Shown here in pieces: positions 1-5,205 of a stretch of DNA of 5,205 nt. Position numbers and translations under genes: made by a program. The notes under the pieces were generated by a model. It ran no database searches and was not told the DNA's origin. It saw only the letters and a program-made list of their open reading frames with translations. Each line of letters begins with the position of its first letter. The stretch's first letter is position 1. The stretch comes from Ruminococcaceae bacterium UBA2806. Lineage in GTDB: Bacteria; Bacillota; Clostridia; Oscillospirales; Acutalibacteraceae. The stretch covers positions 857 through 6,061 of the forward strand of contig DEHG01000002.1 in the NCBI GenBank assembly GCA_002351795.1. Reading direction: 5' to 3'.

Positions 1-2
1 AT

Positions 3-1613
3 ATTGAACTGACATCTGATTTTTATGATTGCCTGCGTAAACTGAACGAAAAGCTGTCCTCGTTCAAAGCAGAAACAGAACTGCAAAAAACACGATCCGT
101 TCTTCAACAGCAGGTTTATGATAAGGTCAGTACAGATTCAGAAATATATCTGATGAATATGCCCACCAGCAGCGGAAAGACCCTTTGCAGCATGAAATTT
201 GCGCTCGAACGGGCGGTAAAAACAGGCAAAAAACGTATTATATACGTCATACCGTACAACAGCATTATAGATCAGACAGTGGACGAATTTGAAAAGACAT
301 TCGGAGAAAGCGCACAGATACTCAGGCACCAATCGTCATTCAGTATTGACGATACAGATAAGGATGAGGATTACAGGCAGCTTCTGAAAAACGTAACGGA
401 AAACTGGAACGCACAGATCATTGTTACTACATCGGTACAGTTTTTTGAGTCCGTGTATGCAAATAAAAGGAACAAACTCAGAAAGCTGCATAATATGGCG
501 GATAGTATGATTATTTTTGATGAAGCTCATCTGATGCCTGTTGAATATATTAAGCCATGTCTTCGTGCTGTTTCCTATATAACAAGGCTGCTGAACAGTG
601 AGGCAGTATTTCTTACAGCCACAATGCCTGATTTTAACGATCTTATAAAAAAATACGCTTTGAATGACAGCAGTATAACAGACCTGATCACCGACAGATC
701 ACTGTTCGGGAATTTTAAAAAAGGACAATTCATCAATATAGGAAAGATCAGTGAAGAAGGACTGCTCTCACAGGCTTCTTCACAGCCTTCCTCGCTTATC
801 GTTGTAAATAAAAGAAGGACGGCTGCAAAGCTTTATGAAATGCTGCCGGAAAGCAAATGTAAAAAATTTCATCTCTCTACATATATGACTGCATATGACA
901 GAAAGCGTGTTATTGACAGCATAAAAAAGGAATTGGCTCAGCTTTATAAGGATTATCCTGCGCTTGATAATGTGCCTGAAGACAGACATATTGTGGTTAT
1001 TTCCACATCACTTATCGAAGCTGGTATAGACCTGGATTTCTCTACCGTTTATCGGGAATTGTCCGGACTTGACAGTATCCTTCAGGCGGGAGGTCGCTGT
1101 AACCGTGAGGGCAAAAGACAGAATGGTATTATAAGCATATTCCGTTTTGACAGCTTACAAGAAGGAATAAAAGAAAATATAACACGTTCACTGACAGAAA
1201 GCTATACTGATATTTCATCACCGGAATGTATAGAGGAATACTACAGACGAATATATGATCTGAATGATGAAATGATCAAAGAGCAAACCATTGCGAAAAA
1301 TGTTTCGAGGATCAATTCTATCCCCTTTGCTGAGTATGCCGGAAAGTTCCGTCTGATAGATGACAGTAACGTTTCCGTAGCTGTTGAATGTAATGATGAA
1401 AGCAAAGCGCTTATCGCTCATCTCAGAGCCTGCGGCTTTACAGATTATAGGACTCTCAGAAAATACTGTTTTACTATATATAAATATGAGTTAAAAAAGC
1501 TGACAGAGCAGGGAGCTGTAAAAGAGTACGGCGGGATATGGTGTCTGGAAAACAAGGACTATTATGACCCTGAGACGGGAATTTCGTTTGAAGCAAGGGA
1601 TTATTATTTATAA
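3..1613 (+). CDS. cas3: Cas3, type I-C CRISPR helicase-nuclease (5' partial)
   Basis: Cas3 is the effector nuclease-helicase of type I CRISPR systems: it is recruited to Cascade-bound DNA, unwinds the strand not bound by crRNA and degrades it. The frame is open from the first full codon at position 3, so the gene begins upstream; 536 residues are in view. Counting from codon 3, the superfamily 2 helicase motifs appear in order: motif I TSSGKT (55-60), motif Ia around IIYVIPYNS (79-87), motif II DEAH (173-176), motif III TAT (205-207), motif V STSLIEAGIDLDF (334-346) and motif VI QAGGRCNREG (361-370). About 165 residues of C-terminal domain follow. I-C Cas3 is usually 700-800 residues, so the missing part fits an N-terminal HD nuclease domain outside the window; its integrity cannot be judged. 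The ATG at 153 is not the start, because it sits just before the Walker A motif and the frame upstream reads as protein. No frameshift is seen. Confidence 0.96.
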   Translation: MELTSDFYDCLRKLNEKLSSFKAETELQKTRSVLQQQVYDKVSTDSEIYLMNMPTSSGKTLCSMKFALERAVKTGKKRIIYVIPYNSIIDQTVDEFEKTFGESAQILRHQSSFSIDDTDKDEDYRQLLKNVTENWNAQIIVTTSVQFFESVYANKRNKLRKLHNMADSMIIFDEAHLMPVEYIKPCLRAVSYITRLLNSEAVFLTATMPDFNDLIKKYALNDSSITDLITDRSLFGNFKKGQFINIGKISEEGLLSQASSQPSSLIVVNKRRTAAKLYEMLPESKCKKFHLSTYMTAYDRKRVIDSIKKELAQLYKDYPALDNVPEDRHIVVISTSLIEAGIDLDFSTVYRELSGLDSILQAGGRCNREGKRQNGIISIFRFDSLQEGIKENITRSLTESYTDISSPECIEEYYRRIYDLNDEMIKEQTIAKNVSRINSIPFAEYAGKFRLIDDSNVSVAVECNDESKALIAHLRACGFTDYRTLRKYCFTIYKYELKKLTEQGAVKEYGGIWCLENKDYYDPETGISFEARDYYL

Positions 1614-1618
1614 GGAGG
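1612..1618 (+). promoter_or_regulatory. Ribosome-binding site of cas5c, overlapping the cas3 stop codon
   Basis: AAGGAGG lies 9 bases before the ATG at 1628 and shares its first two bases with the cas3 stop codon TAA (1611-1613). Ribosomes finishing cas3 are therefore released on the start site of cas5c, which suggests translational coupling. A nearer ATG at 1620 stops after two codons and is not used. Confidence 0.85.
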
Positions 1619-1627
1619 AATGATTTA

Positions 1628-2356
1628 ATGAGCAAGGGATTCAGAATAGTTGCAGAGGGAGACTATGCTTTATTTACCAGACCTGAAATGAAGGTAGAAA
1701 GAGTAAGCTATGATGTGCCGCCGCCCGGGGCGCTGGAAGGAATGTTAAAAAGCATTTACTGGAAGCCTGCAATACGTTATGAGATCGACAGGATAATCGT
1801 ATTCAATCCTATCAATTTTACCAATGTCAGGAGAAACGAAGTAAAGGAAAAAGTATCGCTTCAGAATGTAAAGGGTCAGATGAACGGAAACGATAAAGAC
1901 CCCTGCATTTATACAGCAGAGGACCGGACGCAAAGAGCATCTATGATTCTGAAAGACGTATGCTACGGCATAGAATTTCATTTTGAAATGACAGGATTGA
2001 AAAGCACAAACGATGACGAGGACGAAAAGAAACATTACAACATAATCAAAAGACGGCTTGAAAAGGGACAATGCTTCCGTACTCCATGCTTCGGATGTTC
2101 GGAATTTCCTGTAAGAAGGATAGAGCTTGTTGATGATTTTGACCTGTCGCTTATCAGTCCGGAGATACAGTCGCTCGGAGATGTTGACCTTGGCTTTATG
2201 AGCTACAGAGTAGAATTCAATGACAAGGGGATACCGCTCAATAATGACTGGGACGATCCCGTCTTTTCCGATAAAGCGTCAACCCGTTATTATCGGCCGC
2301 ACATGATAAACGGGATAATTGATGTCCGGAAATACAAGGAGATGATGAAATGCTGA
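1628..2356 (+). CDS. cas5c: Cas5c (Cas5d), crRNA-processing endoribonuclease and Cascade subunit
   Basis: In type I-C systems Cas5 replaces Cas6: it cuts the CRISPR transcript within each repeat and stays bound to the crRNA 5' handle in Cascade. The 242-residue product has the family's usual length and the characteristic N-terminus GDYALFTRPEMKVERVSYDV (11-30), followed by SIYWKP (42-47) and the RRNEV stretch (68-72). By comparison with the Bacillus halodurans enzyme, whose catalytic residues are Y46, K116 and H117, the equivalents here are Y44 (in IYWKP) and K135-H136 (in KKHYNII). All three are present, so processing activity is expected. The acidic stretch just before K135 (NDDEDE, 128-133) sits where other family members also vary. 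The start at 1628 is set by the strong Shine-Dalgarno at 1612-1618. The gene ends 7 bases inside cas8c, consistent with an operon. Confidence 0.96.
   Translation: MSKGFRIVAEGDYALFTRPEMKVERVSYDVPPPGALEGMLKSIYWKPAIRYEIDRIIVFNPINFTNVRRNEVKEKVSLQNVKGQMNGNDKDPCIYTAEDRTQRASMILKDVCYGIEFHFEMTGLKSTNDDEDEKKHYNIIKRRLEKGQCFRTPCFGCSEFPVRRIELVDDFDLSLISPEIQSLGDVDLGFMSYRVEFNDKGIPLNNDWDDPVFSDKASTRYYRPHMINGIIDVRKYKEMMKC
2336..2341 (+). promoter_or_regulatory. Ribosome-binding site of cas8c, inside the end of cas5c
   Basis: AAGGAG lies 8 bases before the ATG at 2350 and sits within the last codons of cas5c. With the 7-base gene overlap it supports the chosen cas8c start and coupled translation. Confidence 0.75.
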
Positions 2357-4161
2357 TAAATGCCTTGTGCGAATACTATGATGAACTGGCAAAAGAGGGA
2401 AGAGTCGTACCTGATGGATATTCAAAGCAGGCAGTGCATTATATTATTGCGCTGACACCGGACGGAAAAATAGATACGATCATGCCCCACTTCAAAAAAA
2501 GAAATGATGAGGACAACAAGAGAAAGAAAAAAGAACCCCTTGAACCGGACACTCTCAAATTACCGCAAAGAACAGAAAAATCCGGTATAGAATCAAACAT
2601 AATAGAACACAGACCGCTGTATATATTCGGGCTTAATTATGAAAAGGACGGATTTACAGCAGAGGACAAGACCAACAAAGCGCATAAATCCCATGAAGCC
2701 TTTGTCAAGGCAAATCTTGCGTTTATTGACGGTATGGATTCTCCTGTAATAAATGCGTACAGGTATTTTATGCAGAATTGGGTACCGGAAAATGAAACCA
2801 ATAATCCCCATTTGCTTTTACTCGGAAAAGAATATAAAAGCTCCTATTTTGGATTTTGTCTGAGCGGTTATCCGGATCATCTTATTCAGGACGAACCTCA
2901 GATAATCAGCAAGCTTTCATTAACTGCCGAAGATGAAATATCAGATAATGACCATTCGGCTCAATGTGCTGTTACTGGTGAAGACCTGCCGATCGCAAGA
3001 ATACATAATAAAATCAAGGGCGTTGCAGGAGGTCTTGCTTCGGGAACTGTGCTTATAGGCTTCAAGACCTCCGCAGGATGTTCATACGGTAATGAGCAGT
3101 CATATAACAGTAATATTTCTGAAGAAGCTATGAAAAAATATACAACTGCTCTCAATGCTTTGCTTGCAGATAAAAGACATCGTACAACCATAGACGATAT
3201 GACCCTGATCTATTGGGCAACGGGCGGGACACAAAATGAAAGCTGCTGTGATATGTTTGATCTGTTCTTTAACGGAGCTTCTGATGATGACAAAATGGAT
3301 AAAACGCAGACTGAACAGATGCTGTCCGATACCTTTAAGCTTGCAAGGGAGGGAAAAGTTACAAAGGAACGGCTTTCTGATCTGACGGGCATAGACGATA
3401 ATATTGATTTTTACATGGTAGGATTAAAGCCCAATTCATCACGCCTGTCACTCAAATTCATCTATCGCAGACGGTTTGCGGATATCCTCTTTTCGATTGC
3501 ACAGCATCAGGAGGATATGTTTATCACACAAAGCAAAGGTCCGGTTCCGATCTGGCGGCTGAAAAAGGAGCTTGTGTCACCAAAAAGCAGTGATACAAAT
3601 GTCGGTTCACCGTTGTTATCTTCAATATTCAAGTCAATAATATATGACTCACCGTATCCGGATTATCTGCTTTCCACACTTATAACAAGAGTAAAAACAG
3701 ATCAGTATATCAACTATGTCCGTGCAGGGGCAATAAAAGCCTGCATAAACAGAAAATCAAGAGCGTCAAAAGAAAAGGAGGAATTAACAGTGGCTCTCGA
3801 TATCAACAATACCAATCAGGCATACCTATGCGGCAGACTGTTTGCGGTTCTGGAAAGAATACAGGAGCTTTCTGCTGCACCTGTAAAACTCAACCGTACT
3901 ATCAAAGATGCTTTTTTTGCATCGGCGGCATCTAAGCCCGCACTTGTTTTCCCGAAGCTTCTTTCACTGTCGCAGAATCATGTAAAGAAGCTGAGTGACG
4001 GAAACAGGATCTTTTACAGCAAAATGGTGCAGGAGATCATCTCCAAGATCGACAGCGAATTTCCCGATACACTTATGATGACGGAACAGGGTAAATTCAT
4101 GATCGGTTACTATCATCAGGTACAGGCATTTTTTGATAAAAACAACAAGGAGGAAAACTAA
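2350..4161 (+). CDS. cas8c: Cas8c (Csd1), large subunit of type I-C Cascade
   Basis: Cas8c is the large Cascade subunit; it recognises the PAM, helps open target DNA and provides the landing site for Cas3. The 603-residue product matches the usual length of the Csd1 family. Recognisable family stretches are the N-terminus MLINALCEYYDELAKEG, CAVTGEDLPIARIHNKIKGV (206-225), SYGNEQSYN (245-253) followed by EEAMKKYTTALNALL (258-272), and LIYWATGG (286-293). Residues about 49-79 form a very charged, lysine-rich linker, likely flexible. The last 123 residues are the alpha-helical small-subunit region, which also appears to be made separately as Cas11c from an internal GTG at 3790. The gene overlaps cas5c by 7 bases and ends one base before the cas7 start codon. 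No interruption is seen. Assignment to the family is firm; the PAM-reading residues could not be placed from sequence alone. Confidence 0.96.
   Translation: MLINALCEYYDELAKEGRVVPDGYSKQAVHYIIALTPDGKIDTIMPHFKKRNDEDNKRKKKEPLEPDTLKLPQRTEKSGIESNIIEHRPLYIFGLNYEKDGFTAEDKTNKAHKSHEAFVKANLAFIDGMDSPVINAYRYFMQNWVPENETNNPHLLLLGKEYKSSYFGFCLSGYPDHLIQDEPQIISKLSLTAEDEISDNDHSAQCAVTGEDLPIARIHNKIKGVAGGLASGTVLIGFKTSAGCSYGNEQSYNSNISEEAMKKYTTALNALLADKRHRTTIDDMTLIYWATGGTQNESCCDMFDLFFNGASDDDKMDKTQTEQMLSDTFKLAREGKVTKERLSDLTGIDDNIDFYMVGLKPNSSRLSLKFIYRRRFADILFSIAQHQEDMFITQSKGPVPIWRLKKELVSPKSSDTNVGSPLLSSIFKSIIYDSPYPDYLLSTLITRVKTDQYINYVRAGAIKACINRKSRASKEKEELTVALDINNTNQAYLCGRLFAVLERIQELSAAPVKLNRTIKDAFFASAASKPALVFPKLLSLSQNHVKKLSDGNRIFYSKMVQEIISKIDSEFPDTLMMTEQGKFMIGYYHQVQAFFDKNNKEEN
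3775..3781 (+). promoter_or_regulatory. Internal ribosome-binding site within cas8c for Cas11c
   Basis: A full AAGGAGG lies inside the cas8c coding sequence, 8 bases before an in-frame GTG at 3790. It is as strong, and as well spaced, as the sites before cas5c and cas7, so it is unlikely to be a by-product of the codons for EKEEL. It sets the start of the small subunit. Confidence 0.85.
3790..4161 (+). CDS. cas11c: Cas11c small subunit, internal in-frame translation product of cas8c
   Basis: Cas11 proteins form the belly of Cascade and steady the crRNA-target hybrid and the displaced strand. Type I-C loci have no separate gene for it; the protein has been shown in Desulfovibrio vulgaris to be made by internal initiation within cas8c. 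Here a GTG at 3790, in the cas8c frame (Cas8c residue 481), follows a perfect AAGGAGG at a spacing of 8 bases. Starting there gives 123 residues, beginning ALDINNTNQAYLCGRLFAVL after the initiator, which resembles the 'LDP-NTNPAYLLGRLFAVLE' wording seen at this place in I-C Cas8 proteins. The sequence looks mainly helical (for example FYSKMVQEIISKI near residues 75-87). It shares its stop with cas8c. The start rests on the ribosome-binding site and the known family behaviour; production of the protein is inferred. Confidence 0.85.
   Translation: MALDINNTNQAYLCGRLFAVLERIQELSAAPVKLNRTIKDAFFASAASKPALVFPKLLSLSQNHVKKLSDGNRIFYSKMVQEIISKIDSEFPDTLMMTEQGKFMIGYYHQVQAFFDKNNKEEN
4147..4153 (+). promoter_or_regulatory. 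Ribosome-binding site that fixes the cas7 start
   Basis: AAGGAGG lies inside the last codons of cas8c (and of Cas11c), 9 bases before the ATG at 4163. It decides between that ATG and a longer in-frame ATG at 4133, which has no comparable site and would add ten basic residues not expected in the family. Confidence 0.88.
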
Positions 4162-4162
4162 A

Positions 4163-5014
4163 ATGATCAATAACAGATATGACTTTGTAATGCTTTTCGA
4201 TGTAGAGAACGGAAACCCCAACGGTGACCCGGACGCAGGCAATGCCCCGAGAATTGACGCAGAAAGCGGTCTGGGATATGTAACGGACGTATGCCTGAAA
4301 AGAAAGATCAGGAATTATGTGGAGCTTGTCAAGGGCGGCGAAGAGGGCTATAACATTCTTGTCAAAATGGATAAAGCTCTGAACACAAAGTTTACAGATG
4401 CCTATGAAAGCAATGCCCTGAAAAAGGGGCAGAAGGGCAAAAATAAAAATGATGTAGATACAGCGAGAAAATTCATGTGCAGAAATTACTATGATGTCAG
4501 GATGTTCGGCGCAGTTATGTCAACAGGCGACGACCCCTGCGGAATTGTAAGAGGTCCTGTGCAGATAAATTTTGCAAGGAGCGTTTCCCCTATCAATATC
4601 CAGGATATAACTATCACTCGTCAGGCTGTTACTACCGAAAAGGATTTTGAAAACAAGAATAACGAGATGGGCAAAAAGAGCTTTATTCCCTATGCGCTGT
4701 ACCGTGCCGAGGGATATGTTTCCGCTGCCCTCGCCAACAAAACCACCGATCTGAGCGAGGATGATCTTGAGCTTCTCTGGGAAGCCATAATCAATATGTT
4801 CGAGGAGGATCACAGCGCCGCAAGAGGAAAAATGTGCATGAGAAAGCTTATCATCTTCAGGCATGACAGCGTTCTGGGAAATTGTCCCTCGCATATTCTC
4901 TTTGACAAAATATCTATTGCTGAAAACACTGCACCGCCGAGGAAATTCACCGACTACAGCATCAGCATTGATAAAGAAATGCCTGAGGGTGTGGAGATCA
5001 TTGAAAAGCTATGA
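4163..5014 (+). CDS. cas7: Cas7 (Csd2), crRNA backbone subunit of type I-C Cascade
   Basis: Cas7 polymerises along the crRNA spacer to form the backbone of Cascade. The 283-residue product has the usual Csd2 length. It begins with the highly characteristic stretch YDFVMLFDVENGNPNGDPDA (6-25), followed by GLGYVTDVCLKRKIRNYVEL (36-55). Further family stretches are NYYDVRMFGAVMSTG (108-122) and GIVRGPVQINFARSVSPI (127-144), continuing as ITRQAVTTEKD (151-161). The C-terminal half carries a conserved RGKM segment (221-224). A basic, low-complexity loop (KKGQKGKNKN, 87-96) probably corresponds to the thumb or RNA-facing loop. The start at 4163 is chosen for the Shine-Dalgarno at 4147-4153 and because the family begins directly before this RYDF motif. 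Cas8c ends at 4161, so the two genes are nearly contiguous. The stop codon overlaps the start of the cas4 remnant (ATGA). Confidence 0.97.
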   Translation: MINNRYDFVMLFDVENGNPNGDPDAGNAPRIDAESGLGYVTDVCLKRKIRNYVELVKGGEEGYNILVKMDKALNTKFTDAYESNALKKGQKGKNKNDVDTARKFMCRNYYDVRMFGAVMSTGDDPCGIVRGPVQINFARSVSPINIQDITITRQAVTTEKDFENKNNEMGKKSFIPYALYRAEGYVSAALANKTTDLSEDDLELLWEAIINMFEEDHSAARGKMCMRKLIIFRHDSVLGNCPSHILFDKISIAENTAPPRKFTDYSISIDKEMPEGVEIIEKL

Positions 5015-5136
5015 ATGATGATATATCTATCAGGTCTATACAGCATTTTTTATACTGTCCGCACAGATGGGGACTTATTGAAAGTCTTTTTCAACTTTGT
5101 ATGTATCAAATGTCGCACCTCGCATGGGGTGCGTGA
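5011..5136 (+). pseudogene. cas4: cas4 remnant, truncated after about 24 codons and running into the CRISPR array
   Basis: Cas4 is a RecB-like, Fe-S cluster nuclease that trims prespacers and selects the PAM during spacer acquisition; in I-C loci its gene directly follows cas7. Here an ATG at 5011 overlaps the cas7 stop in the usual ATGA arrangement. It encodes ISIRSIQHFLYCPHRWGLIE (residues 5-24), a typical Cas4 N-terminus with the first cluster cysteine at C16. After E24 (codon 5080-5082) the likeness stops. The frame continues for 17 codons of unrelated sequence, enters the first CRISPR repeat and ends at a TGA within it (5134-5136), giving 41 residues in place of the usual 200 or more. 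The other three cluster cysteines and all nuclease motifs are missing, so no activity is possible. The break looks like a deletion, not a point mutation, since nothing resembling the rest of cas4 follows. Only a weak GGAG (4993-4996) precedes it, so translation would rely on coupling to cas7. Confidence 0.85.
5083..5111 (+). other. Junction segment between cas4 remnant and first repeat
   Basis: These 29 bases separate the last recognisable cas4 codon from the first CRISPR repeat. They are AT-rich and match neither Cas4 wording nor the repeat. Their length is close to the 31-base spacer that follows, so they may be a spacer, or most of one, left when a deletion joined cas4 to the interior of the array. 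Alternatively they could be the last bases of a leader. The sequence alone does not separate these readings. Confidence 0.5.
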
Positions 5137-5144
5137 GTAGAAAT
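5112..5144 (+). repeat. CRISPR repeat 1 (33 bases)
   Basis: First complete repeat. The 30 bases to 5141 are confirmed by the second copy; the last three (AAT) are assigned because I-C repeats end in GAAAT or GAAAC and because this leaves an 11-base handle after the hairpin. Both copies are preceded by T, so the unit could begin one base earlier. The TGA at 5134-5136 in this repeat ends the cas4 remnant frame. Confidence 0.93.
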
Positions 5145-5175
5145 GCAATAGCACGGACAAAAGATATATGGGATT
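5145..5175 (+). other. CRISPR spacer 1 (31 bases)
   Basis: Unique sequence between the two repeats; its crRNA would be loaded into the Cascade encoded here. It is slightly shorter than the 33-36 bases common in I-C arrays. I see no match to it elsewhere in the window beyond 6-7 base coincidences, so it does not target this locus. Its origin cannot be named without a search. Confidence 0.88.
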
Positions 5176-5205
5176 GTCGCACCTCGCATGGGGTGCGTGA
5201 GTAGA
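5176..5205 (+). repeat. CRISPR repeat 2 (cut by window end)
   Basis: Thirty bases identical to the first 30 bases of repeat 1, including the whole hairpin. The remaining bases lie beyond the window, so the array continues to the right. Confidence 0.95.

Larger units (their letters stand above)
5112..5205 (+). CRISPR. Start of a type I-C CRISPR array (two repeats, one spacer in view, continues past the window)
   Basis: Two copies of the same sequence lie 64 bases apart (starting at 5112 and 5176) and are identical over all 30 bases that can be compared before the window ends. The repeat opens with GTCGCACC, as type I-C repeats do, and ends in GAAAT. An 8-bp hairpin forms within it: 5114-5121 pairs with 5126-5133 around a GCAT loop, with one G-T wobble. 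After the stem come 11 bases (TGAGTAGAAAT), the length of the 5' handle left by Cas5 in I-C systems. The repeat therefore reads in the same direction as the cas genes and belongs to this system. No AT-rich leader of the usual kind stands before the first repeat. The number of further repeats cannot be seen. Confidence 0.95.

Noticed and set aside
153..155. ATG as the start of cas3
   Set aside because: It falls just before the Walker A motif, and the frame is open and protein-like back to position 3, so the gene continues upstream.
1745..2071. Antisense reading frame of 108 codons within cas5c
   Set aside because: It is opposite a well-supported gene, has no ribosome-binding site or recognisable protein, and looks like a by-product of codon use.
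4133..4162. Upstream in-frame ATG as the start of cas7
   Set aside because: It lies within cas8c, lacks a good ribosome-binding site and adds ten residues absent from the family; the ATG at 4163 has AAGGAGG at 9 bases.
4520..4894. Antisense reading frame of 124 codons within cas7
   Set aside because: It lies opposite conserved cas7 coding sequence and shows no known motif or start signal.
5001..5029. Possible promoter (TTGAAA, 17-base gap, TATCTA) before the array
   Set aside because: The -35 is good, but the -10 matches the consensus poorly and both parts are explained by cas7 and cas4 codons.
5078..5094. Small inverted repeat TTGAAA/TTTCAA
   Set aside because: Six A-T rich pairs with a 5-base loop is too weak and too common in such sequence to call a terminator or regulatory site.
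5078..5106. Possible promoter just before repeat 1 (TTGAAA with TATGTA 16 bases on)
   Set aside because: The -10 is weak and TTGAAA belongs to the cas4 codons; only start-site mapping could rescue it.
5114..5133. GC-rich hairpin as a terminator
   Set aside because: It is the hairpin of the CRISPR repeat, occurs again at the second repeat and is not followed by a run of T.

Overview
The window holds most of a type I-C CRISPR-Cas locus, all on the + strand: cas3 (5' part cut by the window edge), cas5c, cas8c, cas7, a stump of cas4, then the start of a CRISPR array. Moderate-to-low GC, strong AAGGAGG ribosome-binding sites before most genes, and protein wording typical of clostridial I-C systems suggest a Bacillota (Clostridia) genome, perhaps Ruminococcus-like. 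That placement rests on style and was not checked by a search.

Layout. Positions 3-1613 carry the helicase and C-terminal part of Cas3; its HD nuclease domain would lie upstream. Cas5c (1628-2356) follows 14 bases after cas3. It keeps the three residues expected for crRNA processing (Y44, K135, H136). Cas8c (2350-4161) overlaps cas5c by 7 bases. Inside the 3' end of cas8c is a strong Shine-Dalgarno (3775-3781) placed correctly before an in-frame GTG at 3790. This is the internal start of the small subunit Cas11c (123 residues), a product normally missed by gene callers. Cas7 starts at 4163, not at the longer in-frame ATG at 4133, and ends at 5014.

The unusual part is the right end. A cas4 reading frame starts in the usual place, overlapping the cas7 stop (ATGA at 5011-5014), and shows a clear Cas4 N-terminus including the first Fe-S cysteine. 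After about 24 codons the resemblance stops, and 29 bases later the first CRISPR repeat begins (5112). The rest of cas4, cas1, cas2 and a leader, which normally stand between cas7 and the array in I-C loci, are absent. The simplest reading is a deletion that joined the 5' end of cas4 to the interior of the array, leaving an interference-only locus with no local adaptation genes and no visible leader.

How the parts work together: Cas5c should cut the repeat transcript at the 3' base of an 8-bp hairpin, leaving an 11-base 5' handle. Cas7 coats the spacer, Cas8c reads the PAM, Cas11c builds the belly of the complex, and Cas3 unwinds and degrades the target. With no leader visible, the array may depend on read-through from the cas operon for transcription. 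Everything needed for interference appears intact except the Cas3 part that is out of view.
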